A stretch of DNA of 45,599 nt, taken from Massilia solisilvae. GTDB taxonomy: Bacteria; Pseudomonadota; Gammaproteobacteria; Burkholderiales; Burkholderiaceae_D. The stretch lies in the NCBI RefSeq assembly GCF_024753215.1, contig NZ_JANUGV010000013.1:1-45599 (forward strand). The letters are read 5' to 3'. The notes under the pieces were generated by a model that was given only the letters and a program-made list of their open reading frames with translations, ran no database searches and had not been told where the DNA came from. The stretch's first letter is position 1, and each line of letters opens with the position of its first letter. The position numbers and the translations under genes were made by a program. Below are positions 16,179 to 25,491 of the stretch, one piece after another.

Positions 16179-16931
16179 TCAGTCCACCCGGGGCGGGTTA
16201 TAGCGCTTCTGGCAGCGTTCGCAATAGAAGCTGCGCCGCCGGCTGTGGCCGAGGTTGGCCTTGTGGAAGGGGATGTGGCAGCGCGGGCAGATCGATTTGG
16301 TGTGCGCCAGCCAGTGTTGCTTGAGAACGAATTGTTTCTTCCACTCGAGGAACTCGAAGCTGTAGGTGCGGGCCTGCTCGACCAGCGCGCGCAGCTTGGG
16401 CGCGGGCAGGGCGCCCACGGTCGAGAGCGGGTGGACGCGGATGCGGAACAGCACCTCGTTCTTGATGATGTTGCCCACCCCGGAAAAGATGTCCTGGTCG
16501 AGCAGGGCGTCGCAGGCCAGCATGCCGGGCGCCGCGCGCAGCTTCTTGCGGGCGCGCGCCGGGTCCCACTGGTCGGACATCACGTCCGCGCTCCAGTCGT
16601 ACAGATGGTCGAGCTCGCCCTCCAGCACCTTCACCGAGCAGGCGTAGAAGTTGAGCTCGCCGCCATCCTCCATTGCCAGGCCCAGCCGTGCGGGCCGGTC
16701 ACGCCGTTCGTCCACGCGGTAACTGCCGAACAGCAGGAAATGGATGCGCAGCACCAGCTCGGGCAGCTCGATCAGGAAATGCTTGCCCCAGGTGCGCAGC
16801 GACACGATCGGCTGGCCGACCAGGCGTGCCTTGTCGATCGCCCAGGTGTTGCCCTCGGCGTGCACGATGCGCTGGCCGACGAAGCGGCGCGACTGTTCCT
16901 TCAGAATCACCAGCGACGGACCTTCCGGCAC
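16179..16931 (-). CDS. nei: Fpg/Nei-family DNA glycosylase (endonuclease VIII)
   Basis: A 250-residue base-excision repair enzyme that removes oxidised bases and cuts the abasic site. The N-terminal PEGP (residues 2-5) holds the catalytic Pro2 and Glu3; PEGP rather than PELPE points to the Nei branch. K50 is in the WGKHFL loop, the helix-two-turn-helix is around DQDIFSGVGNIIKNEVLF (146-163), and the zinc finger has C215, C218, C237 and C240. The gene stands alone, divergent from the DUF3016 gene across a 155-base gap with no clear promoter. Confidence 0.92.
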   Translation of the reverse strand: MPEGPSLVILKEQSRRFVGQRIVHAEGNTWAIDKARLVGQPIVSLRTWGKHFLIELPELVLRIHFLLFGSYRVDERRDRPARLGLAMEDGGELNFYACSVKVLEGELDHLYDWSADVMSDQWDPARARKKLRAAPGMLACDALLDQDIFSGVGNIIKNEVLFRIRVHPLSTVGALPAPKLRALVEQARTYSFEFLEWKKQFVLKQHWLAHTKSICPRCHIPFHKANLGHSRRRSFYCERCQKRYNPPRVD

Positions 16932-17086
16932 GGCTCACCTCCCTTGGCCCGATTGTGGCGCGCTCCTGCCGAAAATCATGTTCGGAGACTAACATTTCGA
17001 TACAAAAGTGGACGGCGGGGCAGCAGACGGCGGTGGCCAAAGCGGCGTATATTTGTCATGAGATCAGGAACAGAAAGGACTCCACC

Positions 17087-17572
17087 ATGAAACCGCTGAT
17101 GCGACAGCTTGCTCTCGCGGGCCTCTGCCTGCTTTCTGCCGGCGGCGCGCTGGCCGCCGAGGTGACAGTGAACTACATCGAACCGGGCAAGTTCGCCGAC
17201 ATGCCGTTCGAGCCGTGGGAACGGGAGAACGTGCTCAAGGACCTGACCGAGCACTTCCAGAAGCTGGGCAAGCAACTGCCGGCGGACCAGAACCTGACGA
17301 TCGAAGTGCTGGATATCGACCTGGCCGGCCGCATTTATCCGAACATGCGCGGCCAAAATTTGCGTGTGCTCAGGGGCGGCGCCGACTGGCCGCGCATGCG
17401 CCTGCGCTACCGGCTCGAAGCGGGCGGGCAGGTGCTGGCTAGCGGCGACGCCGAGCTGTCCGACATGATGTACATGCAACGCAACAACCGCTTCTCGGAC
17501 GGCGATACGCTGCGCTTTGAAAAGCAGATGATCGACGACTGGTTCAACAAGACCTTCCTGCCCAGGCGCTGA
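17087..17572 (+). CDS. DUF3016 family periplasmic protein
   Basis: A 161-residue exported protein. The signal peptide ends near GGALAAE (about residue 24). The mature part shows the DUF3016 pattern: VTVNYIEPGKFADM, an amphipathic helix (VLKDLTEHFQKLGKQL), then LTIEVLDIDLAGRIYPN and a C-terminal FEKQMIDDWFNKTF. AAAGGA precedes the ATG. The family is common in gammaproteobacteria and betaproteobacteria and has no established role that I know of. The gene ends just before a palindromic repeat pair. Confidence 0.85.
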   Translation: MKPLMRQLALAGLCLLSAGGALAAEVTVNYIEPGKFADMPFEPWERENVLKDLTEHFQKLGKQLPADQNLTIEVLDIDLAGRIYPNMRGQNLRVLRGGADWPRMRLRYRLEAGGQVLASGDAELSDMMYMQRNNRFSDGDTLRFEKQMIDDWFNKTFLPRR

Positions 17573-17602
17573 CCGGCGCTGGCGCCGCGGCGTTGTGTGG
17601 GC

Positions 17603-17703
17603 GTAGGGTGGGCGGGTTTCCCGCCCACGCGTTCAAGCCAGGTTAGCGCCGTGGTAACGCATGCCTTCGTTGGACGCGTGGGCAGACGAGCTGCCCACCC
17701 TAC
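17603..17703. repeat. GTAGGGTGGGC inverted-pair repeat, copy 2
   Basis: Left unit GTAGGGTGGGCGGGTTTCCC-GCCCACGCGTTCAA, right unit TTGGACGCGTGGGC...GCCCACCCTAC, inverted to each other with about 35 bases between. It lies between the convergent DUF3016 gene and the secreted protein gene at 17799. Same orientation of units as copy 1. Confidence 0.8.
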
Positions 17704-17715
17704 CTGGTCTGCCGG

Positions 17716-17748
17716 GAAGAAAAAGAGCCCGGCACCAGGTGCCGGGCT
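17716..17748 (-). terminator. Strong rho-independent terminator
   Basis: On the minus strand AGCCCGGCAC, loop CTG, GTGCCGGGCT, then CTTTTTCTTC: a perfect 10-bp stem and a U-tract. It ends the ECF sigma operon. Confidence 0.9.
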
Positions 17749-17798
17749 GTCAAAAGCGGGACAGGCCCGCACGCTCCCTTAGGGTTCACTGGTATCGC

Positions 17799-18866
17799 CT
17801 ACGGCGCCTTCGGCTGCGCGCCCGGTTTGCCCGGCTGGCTGAGATCCTTGACGGTGTAGTCGGACGGCACGCTGAACAGGGCGGCGGCCGGCTCCTCACG
17901 CTTGATTTTGTCGAGGTGGAACAGCACCTCGCCCGAACGCGGATCGCTGTGGCGGGTCGACACCGTCACCTGCAGGTCCGGCGCGTACCAGGTCTCGTCC
18001 GAGACGACGATCGGCTTGCTGTTGCCGATCGCGCCGGCCGGGATCTCGTAGCTGCGCAGCTTGCCCTGCGCCTTGACGCCGTCGAAGTCGCGCGTGCCCA
18101 GGTCCTTGTTGCTGGCGTTGGCCGACCAGCTGCGGTCCGAGAACGCTTCCACCAGGGCGGGCGTGACCTGGATGTGGACCGGGCTGGCGCCGGCCGCCTT
18201 GCCCTCGCGGCCGGGCACCTCGAAGCGCCGCACCGTGACCGCATGGCCGCCGGCCTGGCCTTCGGGAAGCACGCCTTCCTTGCGCAGCTCTTCCACATGG
18301 ACGCGCGCCGCTTCCGCCGCGGCGCGCCCGGCCTCGGCCCCGGCGCGCGCTGCCTCGGCAGCTGCACGGTTGGCTTCGGCAGAAGCACGGTTGGCCTGGG
18401 CCGCGCTGCGGGCCGCCTCGGCCGCAATGCGGGCGGCGAGCGCGCCCGGACCCATGCCGGAGGTCTTGAACTTGGTGGCGGTCTTGTCACGCGGGTTCAG
18501 CGCCCAGGTCACGCCCTCGGCCGGGTCGTGGATCGAGATGCTGGCCAGCTCGCCCTTGGCGTCGCGGGTCTCGTAACGGGCCCGGCCGGCGCTGTCACGG
18601 TAGCTCATGGTGACGCTCTTGTGCGTGATCTGGTTGCCGTCGGCCAGCACCTGGACGCGCTCGGTGACCATCTCGGCGCTGTAGGGCGCGTTCTTGACGG
18701 TCCGGCGCGGGGCTTCGCGCATGACCTCGACCTGCATCCGCTCGGTGCGGGCCGGCGCCGGCCTGGCCGCCGGGGCCGCCTGGTCGGCGACTTCCAGCTC
18801 GGCCGACAGGGCGGGCAGGCACAGCCCGGCCAGGCTGGCGGCCAGGATCAGTTTGTTTGTGTTCAT
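17799..18866 (-). CDS. Secreted protein with Ala-rich coiled coil, third gene of sigma operon
   Basis: A 355-residue exported protein. The signal peptide ends at about residue 22 (CLPALSA). A beta-rich N-terminal part (VTERVQVLADGNQITHKSVT, RDSAGRARYETR) is split from a C-terminal part (VVSDETWYAPDLQVTVSTRH, DPRSGEVLFHLDKI) by a charged alanine-rich helix of about 50 residues (about 144-195; AEANRAAAEAARAGAEAGRA). The end PAALFSVPSDYTVKD resembles a domain often seen in proteins beside ECF sigma factors. Its ATG overlaps the stop of the upstream membrane protein gene (ATGA), and GAGGAG precedes it. Function unknown; an envelope-stress role is inferred from the operon. Confidence 0.75.
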   Translation of the reverse strand: MNTNKLILAASLAGLCLPALSAELEVADQAAPAARPAPARTERMQVEVMREAPRRTVKNAPYSAEMVTERVQVLADGNQITHKSVTMSYRDSAGRARYETRDAKGELASISIHDPAEGVTWALNPRDKTATKFKTSGMGPGALAARIAAEAARSAAQANRASAEANRAAAEAARAGAEAGRAAAEAARVHVEELRKEGVLPEGQAGGHAVTVRRFEVPGREGKAAGASPVHIQVTPALVEAFSDRSWSANASNKDLGTRDFDGVKAQGKLRSYEIPAGAIGNSKPIVVSDETWYAPDLQVTVSTRHSDPRSGEVLFHLDKIKREEPAAALFSVPSDYTVKDLSQPGKPGAQPKAP

Positions 18867-19396
18867 GGGGCTCCTCGTGTTTCGTCGTCAAGTGAAGTCA
18901 GGCGCAGGGCGAGTGGCTCGCCGTCCGCGCTCACCAGCATTTCGGCCTTGACCGAGTCGCCGGCGTTTTCCGGGGTGATCGTCACGCCGAGCGGGGCCAG
19001 CGTGGTGCGCGGCACCTGCGTCTGCACCAGGCGCGGCGCCGGTTCGCGCTGGATCCGCTCCAGCGACTCCAGCGCAATGAAGGCACGGTCGTCGCGGCTG
19101 GCCTGGGCCATCGTGGCGGCGGCCGGCGGCAGGGCCGGCGACGCATCCACCGGCACGCGGCCCGGCGACAGGGCGAACACCAGCACCACCAGCGCCACGC
19201 TGGCCAGGCTGCCGCCGATGCTAAAGCGCGGCTCGGAGAGGCGCTGGTACCAGCGGCGGCGCGGCGGGAAGCTGTGCGCAAAGGCCCGCATCAGTTCCTG
19301 TTCCACCCCGGGCGGGGTGTCGTGGCCGGCCAGTTCGGCGCGCAGGGCGGCGAACGGTGAAGCCAGGATCGAATTGTTCATATCCTCGTCAGTCAT
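18863..19396 (-). CDS. Putative anti-sigma factor, single-pass membrane protein
   Basis: A 177-residue protein: cytoplasmic N-terminal part (about 1-58), one transmembrane helix (about 60-77, SLASVALVVLVFALS), and a periplasmic C-terminal part of about 100 residues. Topology and position directly after an ECF sigma gene fit an anti-sigma factor, but the zinc-binding HxxxCxxC motif of common anti-sigma domains is absent, so this is inferred from context. GGAGAAAG precedes the ATG; the 3' end overlaps the next gene by four bases. Confidence 0.65.
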   Translation of the reverse strand: MTDEDMNNSILASPFAALRAELAGHDTPPGVEQELMRAFAHSFPPRRRWYQRLSEPRFSIGGSLASVALVVLVFALSPGRVPVDASPALPPAAATMAQASRDDRAFIALESLERIQREPAPRLVQTQVPRTTLAPLGVTITPENAGDSVKAEMLVSADGEPLALRLTSLDDETRGAP

Positions 19397-19417
19397 TGTC
19401 TTTCTCCACGGCCGCCC

Positions 19418-20020
19418 TCAGGCGGCGTTGGCGGCCGGCCGCAGCGCGGTCAGGCGTTTTGCCAGCGCGGCGCGGCCACGCGACAGGCGCGAGCGCACGG
19501 TGCCGATGTCGACCTGGCAGACGTTGGCAATTTCCACGTAAGACAGGTCGTGCAATTCATACAAGATCACCACGTCGCGGTAGTGCGGGGCCAGCTGGGC
19601 CAGCGCGCGCCGCACCTCCTCGGCCGCCTCGTTCTCCAGCAGGCGCTCGAGCGGCTCGGCGTCCTCGCTGGCCATCTCGAACCCGTCCTCGCCGTCCTCG
19701 TCCTCTTGCGCCACCAGCGACAGCAGGCGTGAGCGCCCCGAGTCCTGCTTCAGGGCCAGCGTCCGCGCCACCCCGAACAGGAAGTGCTGCAACTGGCCGC
19801 GCAGCGGGTCGAACTGGAGCCGCCCCGTCAACAATCCCATGAAAGCCTCCTGCACGATGTCGGCGGCCGTATCCGGCGAGCCGCAGCGCAACAGGGCGTA
19901 GCGGTACAGCGGCCCCTGGTGGCGCCGGTACAGGGCGGCGAAGGCCTCGGCGGTGCCGTTCCTGGCCTGGCGCAGCAGGTCGCTGTCCGAATGAGTGTTG
20001 GCGGTGGTCATGGTTGTCAT
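19418..20020 (-). CDS. ECF-family RNA polymerase sigma factor
   Basis: A 200-residue sigma-70-family protein. Region 2 (about 20-85) reads FAALYRRHQGPLYRYALLRC...AADIVQEAFMGLL. Region 4 (about 135-190) has the helix-turn-helix SYVEIANVCQVDIGTVRSRL. The two are joined by an acidic linker (QEDEDGEDGFEM), longer and more acidic than typical. It should direct RNA polymerase to its own operon and stress genes. Two ATGs nine bases apart could start it (20020 or 20011); neither has a clear ribosome binding site. A perfect palindrome containing a GGAAC core lies 21 bases upstream. Confidence 0.92.
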   Translation of the reverse strand: MTTMTTANTHSDSDLLRQARNGTAEAFAALYRRHQGPLYRYALLRCGSPDTAADIVQEAFMGLLTGRLQFDPLRGQLQHFLFGVARTLALKQDSGRSRLLSLVAQEDEDGEDGFEMASEDAEPLERLLENEAAEEVRRALAQLAPHYRDVVILYELHDLSYVEIANVCQVDIGTVRSRLSRGRAALAKRLTALRPAANAA

Positions 20021-20040
20021 CTTTAACCATATTCCACCGC

Positions 20041-20073
20041 CGCGTTCAAAAAGTTCCAGATTTTTTGAACGCG
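20041..20073 (-). promoter_or_regulatory. Perfect palindrome with ECF -35-like core
   Basis: Arms CGCGTTCAAAAA and TTTTTGAACGCG (12 bp, perfect) around the loop GTTCCAGAT. Read on the minus strand, the loop gives GGAAC followed by TTTTT, like the GGAACTT -35 element of many ECF promoters. A matching -10 is not clear (GAATATG lies about 16 bases on). It sits directly upstream of the sigma gene, so autoregulation is a reasonable guess; a transcript 3'-end hairpin for the upstream thioesterase gene is the alternative. Confidence 0.5.
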
Positions 20074-20131
20074 AGGGGGCGCCACCGGGGACGGCGGCGC
20101 ACAGGACGGGGGAGGGGGCGAGAACGCCTGG

Positions 20132-20572
20132 TCAGAGCCAGTTCACGCGGTCGAACTTGGCGCGGAAGTCGTCGGGCATGGCGACAACCTGGCTGGTCTT
20201 GTAGTTGTAGAAGACGAAACCGGACTTGGCCATGGCGACCAGTGTCTTGTCGCGCGGGCGGGTGACGCGAAAGATGATGTCGCCGCCGTACTTGTTGAAG
20301 TCCATCACGCCGACCTCGAACAGCAGCTGGTCGCGCGCGTGCGCCTCGGCCCGGTAGGTGGTGGCCAGGTCGGTCACGATGATGCCGGTGCCGTCACGCT
20401 CGGTTTCGGCCACGCCGTATTCGAACAGGAAGCGCGCCCGCGCCTCGGAAATCATCGAGATCATCGAATCGTTGCCGAGGTGGTTGGCGGCATTGATGTC
20501 AGTTACCCGCACCGTCAGCGGTGTCGAGTAATACCATTGGTCTTCGGGGAAGTCGAGTTGTAAACGTGCCAT
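20132..20572 (-). CDS. Hotdog-fold acyl-CoA thioesterase
   Basis: A 146-residue cytoplasmic protein with the 4HBT/YbgC-like pattern: VRVTDINAANHLGNDSMISMISEARARFL near the N-terminus (D at about 25, N/H at 30-31), then ATTYRAEAHARDQLLFEVGV and a final strand KSGFVFYNYKT. In the YbgC group the catalytic Asp lies in an RYxDxDxxGHVNN motif; here the corresponding VTDINAANHLGN is similar. Likely hydrolyses an acyl-CoA; substrate unknown. It starts 9 bases after the stop of the sugar dehydrogenase-like gene, so the two are probably co-transcribed. Confidence 0.82.
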   Translation of the reverse strand: MARLQLDFPEDQWYYSTPLTVRVTDINAANHLGNDSMISMISEARARFLFEYGVAETERDGTGIIVTDLATTYRAEAHARDQLLFEVGVMDFNKYGGDIIFRVTRPRDKTLVAMAKSGFVFYNYKTSQVVAMPDDFRAKFDRVNWL

Positions 20573-20581
20573 GCCTAAATT

Positions 20582-22054
<1,473 letters not shown>

Positions 22055-22133
22055 GGCAACCCCTCCTGTCGAATCGAGGCGCCATTGTGCCAGCCGGGGC
22101 CGCGCGCACGGCTGGCCGGCCGTTTGATGCGGG

Positions 22134-23438
22134 TCAGCGAGTCAGGCGATAGATCAGGATTGCGCTGCGGATCGCCGCGCGCTCGATCGAACCCACGTCC
22201 AGCCTTTCCTCCGGCGAGTGGGCGCCGGCGCCGCTTGCGCCCAGCCCGTCCAGGCTGTCCACCAGCGGCGCCACGAACTGGATGTCGCCCGCGCCGCGCG
22301 CCTCGGGCGGCACCGCGCCCACGCTGCCCAGGCCGGCGTCGCTGCTGGCCTGCGAGTAGGCGTCGAGCAGCTTCAGGTTGCCCGGCGTGACTGCCATCGG
22401 CGGATAGGAATCGCGAAAACTGATGCTGGCGCTGGCGCCCGGCAGGCTCTGGGTGACGATCTCGCGCATTCTGGCCTGGGCGCGGTCGCGCTGGCCGTAG
22501 TCGAGGTAGCGCAGGTCGCCCTTGACGGTGACCGTGTTGGCGATCACGTTGGTCTTGCCGAAGGCGCTGCCGCGCGAATTGGCCTCGTCGAAGGCGACCT
22601 CGGTGCCGCCCAGGATCACGCCCGGGTTGAAGGTCAGGCCCGGTTCGACGACCTGCTGGCGGAAGCCGTCCAGGATGCGGGCGGCCTCGTACACTGCGCC
22701 GTAGCCGCCCCCGCCGAACACGCTGGAGGAGTGGCCCTGCCGTCCCTTGACCTCGAGCTCGAACGAGGCGGTGGCGCGGCGCCCGACTGTGGCGCGCGGC
22801 TGGCCGTTGCGGTCGCCCACCATGCCCTCGTAGCCCAGCGCAATGTCGCTGCGCTTGGCCAGTGCCACCATGTCGCGGCGCGAGATTTCCTTCGGGTTGC
22901 CGGCCTCTTCCTCGTCGCCGGTGAACATCACCGAGATCGTCGTGTTGTCCAGCGCGCCTACCTGCTTGAGCGCGCGCAGCGCCTCGATGATGGCCACGTC
23001 GCCGCCCTTCATGTCGGACACGCCCTGGCCGCGCACCACCTCGGCGCTCTCCGGCTGCCAGGTGGGCACCTTGCTGTCCGGCTCGAACACGGTGTCCAGG
23101 TGGCCGAGCAGCAACAGGCGCTTGCCCTGGCTGCCGCTGCGGGTGGCCACCAGGTGGCCGGCGCGGCCCATCTCGGGCGGCATCTCGATCCATTCCGTCC
23201 TGAAGCCGAGCTCGTCGAACTGGCGGCGGAACACGGCGCCGACGTCGCGCACGCCCTTCAGGTTCAGGGTGCCGCTGTTGATGCTCGCGGCTTGGCGCAG
23301 CAGGTCCAGCGCCTGCGGGCTGTGGGCCTTGATTTCGGCAACGATGCGCTGTTCGACGGGAGACAGTTCGGCGGCCGCCGCCAGGTTGGTGCAGAGAATC
23401 GCCGCGGCGGCGAGCGCCAGGCCAGGCTTGACGTGCAT
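22134..23438 (-). CDS. M20-family zinc metallopeptidase, exported
   Basis: A 434-residue protein. The signal peptide (about 1-23, ILCTNLAAAAE) sends it to the periplasm. Zinc and catalytic motifs: GHLDTVF with H113 and D115, GVSDMKGGD with D142, TGDEEEAG with E176/E177, and a C-terminal GAHSPEERLD. A dimerisation (lid) domain is inserted at about 215-330. Likely a carboxypeptidase or aminoacylase, closest to the CPG2 (glutamate carboxypeptidase) group. The start was set at the ATG before the signal peptide, with GGAAGAG upstream; an upstream ATG would add an unlikely extension. The 100 bases before it hold no clear promoter. Confidence 0.9.
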   Translation of the reverse strand: MHVKPGLALAAAAILCTNLAAAAELSPVEQRIVAEIKAHSPQALDLLRQAASINSGTLNLKGVRDVGAVFRRQFDELGFRTEWIEMPPEMGRAGHLVATRSGSQGKRLLLLGHLDTVFEPDSKVPTWQPESAEVVRGQGVSDMKGGDVAIIEALRALKQVGALDNTTISVMFTGDEEEAGNPKEISRRDMVALAKRSDIALGYEGMVGDRNGQPRATVGRRATASFELEVKGRQGHSSSVFGGGGYGAVYEAARILDGFRQQVVEPGLTFNPGVILGGTEVAFDEANSRGSAFGKTNVIANTVTVKGDLRYLDYGQRDRAQARMREIVTQSLPGASASISFRDSYPPMAVTPGNLKLLDAYSQASSDAGLGSVGAVPPEARGAGDIQFVAPLVDSLDGLGASGAGAHSPEERLDVGSIERAAIRSAILIYRLTR

Positions 23439-23538
23439 AGTTGACTCTTCCGTGAAAGGTGAAGAGTGCACTTTACTACTTCATTGCAAATTGGAAAAAG
23501 ATTACCGGCGGGGATGTGGGTTCCCGGCGTAATGACAG

Positions 23539-23838
23539 CTACTGCACGGTACTGGTCGGTCCGCGGCGGGTCTTCCTGACCACGCCCTGCGGGTCGAGCA
23601 GGATCACGAATTCGGTGTAGCGCCCCGCACCTGCCGGGATTTCATACAGCCAGGCCTCGAACCGGCTGTCGAACACCACGGTCCTGGTCTTGCCCAGCGT
23701 GGCCAGCAGTTCGGGCTTGGTGGTCTGCCCCGGCACCACCCGTGCGGCCAGGTCCTCGCGCGCCACGGATCCCGGGAGAGGGGCGCTGGCGCAGCCGGCC
23801 AGCAACACAGCTGCGCACAAGGCGAACAGGCGTGTCAT
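23539..23838 (-). CDS. BamE/SmpA-like small lipoprotein
   Basis: A 99-residue lipoprotein (MTRLFALCAAVLLAGC, Cys at 16). The mature part has the BamE-like order: a helix with VVPGQTTKPELLATLGKT, then strands FDSRFEAWLYEIP and TEFVILLDPQGVVRKTRR. It is not BamE itself by context (no BAM genes nearby); such short homologues are common. Its ATG overlaps the stop of the gene upstream (ATGA). Last gene of a three-gene operon with the DUF882 protein. Confidence 0.75.
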   Translation of the reverse strand: MTRLFALCAAVLLAGCASAPLPGSVAREDLAARVVPGQTTKPELLATLGKTRTVVFDSRFEAWLYEIPAGAGRYTEFVILLDPQGVVRKTRRGPTSTVQ

Positions 23839-24632
23839 GGGCGCGCTCCCGGCGGGTCGTCCATGTACTCGAACTCGACCAGCGTGTCGTCGGGCCAGCC
23901 GCGGTCCCAGATCGGGACATAATACGTGCGGTCCACCAGTACCTGGCAATCGCAGTAGGGCAGCATGTCGCGCGTCTGCTCGCCGCCGGCGTACAGCATC
24001 TTGAACGGCAGCACCTCGCTGCGCGCCCCGGCACGCAGCGTCACGGAAAACAGCGGGCGCTCGGCAAAGAACAGGTAGTTGCCTTCCGGGCTGTTGCACA
24101 CGCGCTCGGTCCCGGTGATCGCGTTCGCCAGCCAGCCGAACAGCGGCGAGCTGTTCGACACCAGGCCGGCGTCCATGCCGACCCGGCATTCCAGGCGCAG
24201 GTCGCCCAGCCGGCGCGTGCCTGGCGGCAGGCCGGGGGTATTGATGCGCGCGCGCCAGGTCATGCTGGTGGTCTTGCGGTTGGCGATGACGGCGGCGTCC
24301 TCGCGCAGCGCCTGCGCATTGCGCGGCAGGACGAAGGTATTGTCCGGCGCCACCGGCACCGGGATCGAGATGTGGTCGCCCACCACGCGCAGCGTGATGC
24401 CGAGCATGTCCACGCCAGGCGTCCGTGGCAACAGCTGGAACCGCAGCGTGGCCTGGGGCGCCAGCGCATGGTCGTGCTCGAAGCGATCCATGCCGTCGAT
24501 CATTTTTCGGTAGGACTTGTCGACCGGGTCACGCGTCTGGGTGACAGTGACGGTGGCGACCGGCGCAGGTGTTTCCTGCGCGTGTGCGGGCGCCGCCAGG
24601 AACAGGGGAATCAGGCAAGCCAGCCTGCGCAT
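23835..24632 (-). CDS. Secreted protein of unknown function
   Basis: A 265-residue exported protein with a signal peptide ending near PAHAQ (residue 19). The mature part is mostly beta-rich (LRFQLLPRTPGVDMLGITLR, VFEYMDDPPGARP end) with a CDC motif (LPYCDCQVL) and further cysteines that could form disulphides. It begins 3 bases after the stop of the DUF882 gene and overlaps the BamE-like lipoprotein gene by four bases, so the three are one tight operon. I recognise no family; a cell-envelope role follows from the operon only. Confidence 0.7.
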   Translation of the reverse strand: MRRLACLIPLFLAAPAHAQETPAPVATVTVTQTRDPVDKSYRKMIDGMDRFEHDHALAPQATLRFQLLPRTPGVDMLGITLRVVGDHISIPVPVAPDNTFVLPRNAQALREDAAVIANRKTTSMTWRARINTPGLPPGTRRLGDLRLECRVGMDAGLVSNSSPLFGWLANAITGTERVCNSPEGNYLFFAERPLFSVTLRAGARSEVLPFKMLYAGGEQTRDMLPYCDCQVLVDRTYYVPIWDRGWPDDTLVEFEYMDDPPGARP

Positions 24633-24635
24633 GGC

Positions 24636-25196
24636 TTACCAGTAGCGGACCCGCCCGGTATCCATGTGGACGAACTGCGAGTCCGGGTAATAGCCGACGC
24701 CGCCGCCGCGAAGCAGCATGGCGGCCTTGCGCAGGTGCGCCAGGTCCTGGCCGGGCATGCGGATGTCGATGGCCCGGCCTTCCATGTGCATGCTGTGCTT
24801 GGCCACGCCGTTGCTGTGTTCGTGCAGCATGGCGTTGGTGGCCGGCGAGCGATAACCGGAAATGACGTGCAGCACGTTTTGCGAGCCGAACTGGGCGCTG
24901 ACCTTGTCGAGCAGCAGCAGCAGCTGCGGGTCGATCTGGGCGATCTGGTTGTTGCGGTGGTCGCGCAGCAGCTTGTTAATGTCTTGCAAGGCATCAGGGA
25001 TGAACTGGCCCTCTGCCCAGAAAATGGTGCGCAGGCTTTCGCCGGTGTGCGTGTTGTAGAAACGAAGCGTGCGCTCGTTCTCGGCGGCGGTGGCTGCGGC
25101 GGCAGCGGTGACGTCGGCCGCGCGCGCCAGGGCAGGCAGGCCCAGCGCGGACGCCATCACGACGGAACTTTTCAAAAAGGAACGGCGTTGATTCAT
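24636..25196 (-). CDS. Tat-exported DUF882 protein (M15-like murein endopeptidase)
   Basis: A 186-residue protein. The N-terminus MNQRRSFLKSSVVMASALGL is a Tat signal (RRSFLK). The DUF882 domain has the M15/YcbK-type zinc motif: SGYRSPATNAML, SMHMEGRAIDIRMPG (H and D ligands) and FVHMDTGRVRYW at the C-terminus. By similarity to YcbK/MepK it should cleave peptidoglycan cross-links in the periplasm. Export by Tat suggests folding and metal loading in the cytoplasm. A GAGGAAG site precedes the ATG. First gene of the operon. Confidence 0.88.
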   Translation of the reverse strand: MNQRRSFLKSSVVMASALGLPALARAADVTAAAAATAAENERTLRFYNTHTGESLRTIFWAEGQFIPDALQDINKLLRDHRNNQIAQIDPQLLLLLDKVSAQFGSQNVLHVISGYRSPATNAMLHEHSNGVAKHSMHMEGRAIDIRMPGQDLAHLRKAAMLLRGGGVGYYPDSQFVHMDTGRVRYW

Positions 25197-25491
25197 AGTA
25201 CTTCCTCACGCGGGTTCAGCAATCTCCCATGATACGCCTCGCAGCCAAATTCTGCAGGCGGCGCTTTTGTTTTTCTTCAGTAACGGCGGGCGTTCTGCGC
25301 TGCTAGCCGTTCAGGAAACGTCGTGCGAATCTTACGCAATCGCGGCCACCCGGCGGCTCCCGGTACGCCTTGCGGCAGATGTCGAGGGCGTTTGATCTAC
25401 CTCTGCTGACTTGCTCGCCCCCACCCCGATGATGAGGCAGTCCGCGCCGTTGACGTGCCATTGCGCGCGGAACAGGCGAACGGGAGCGACC

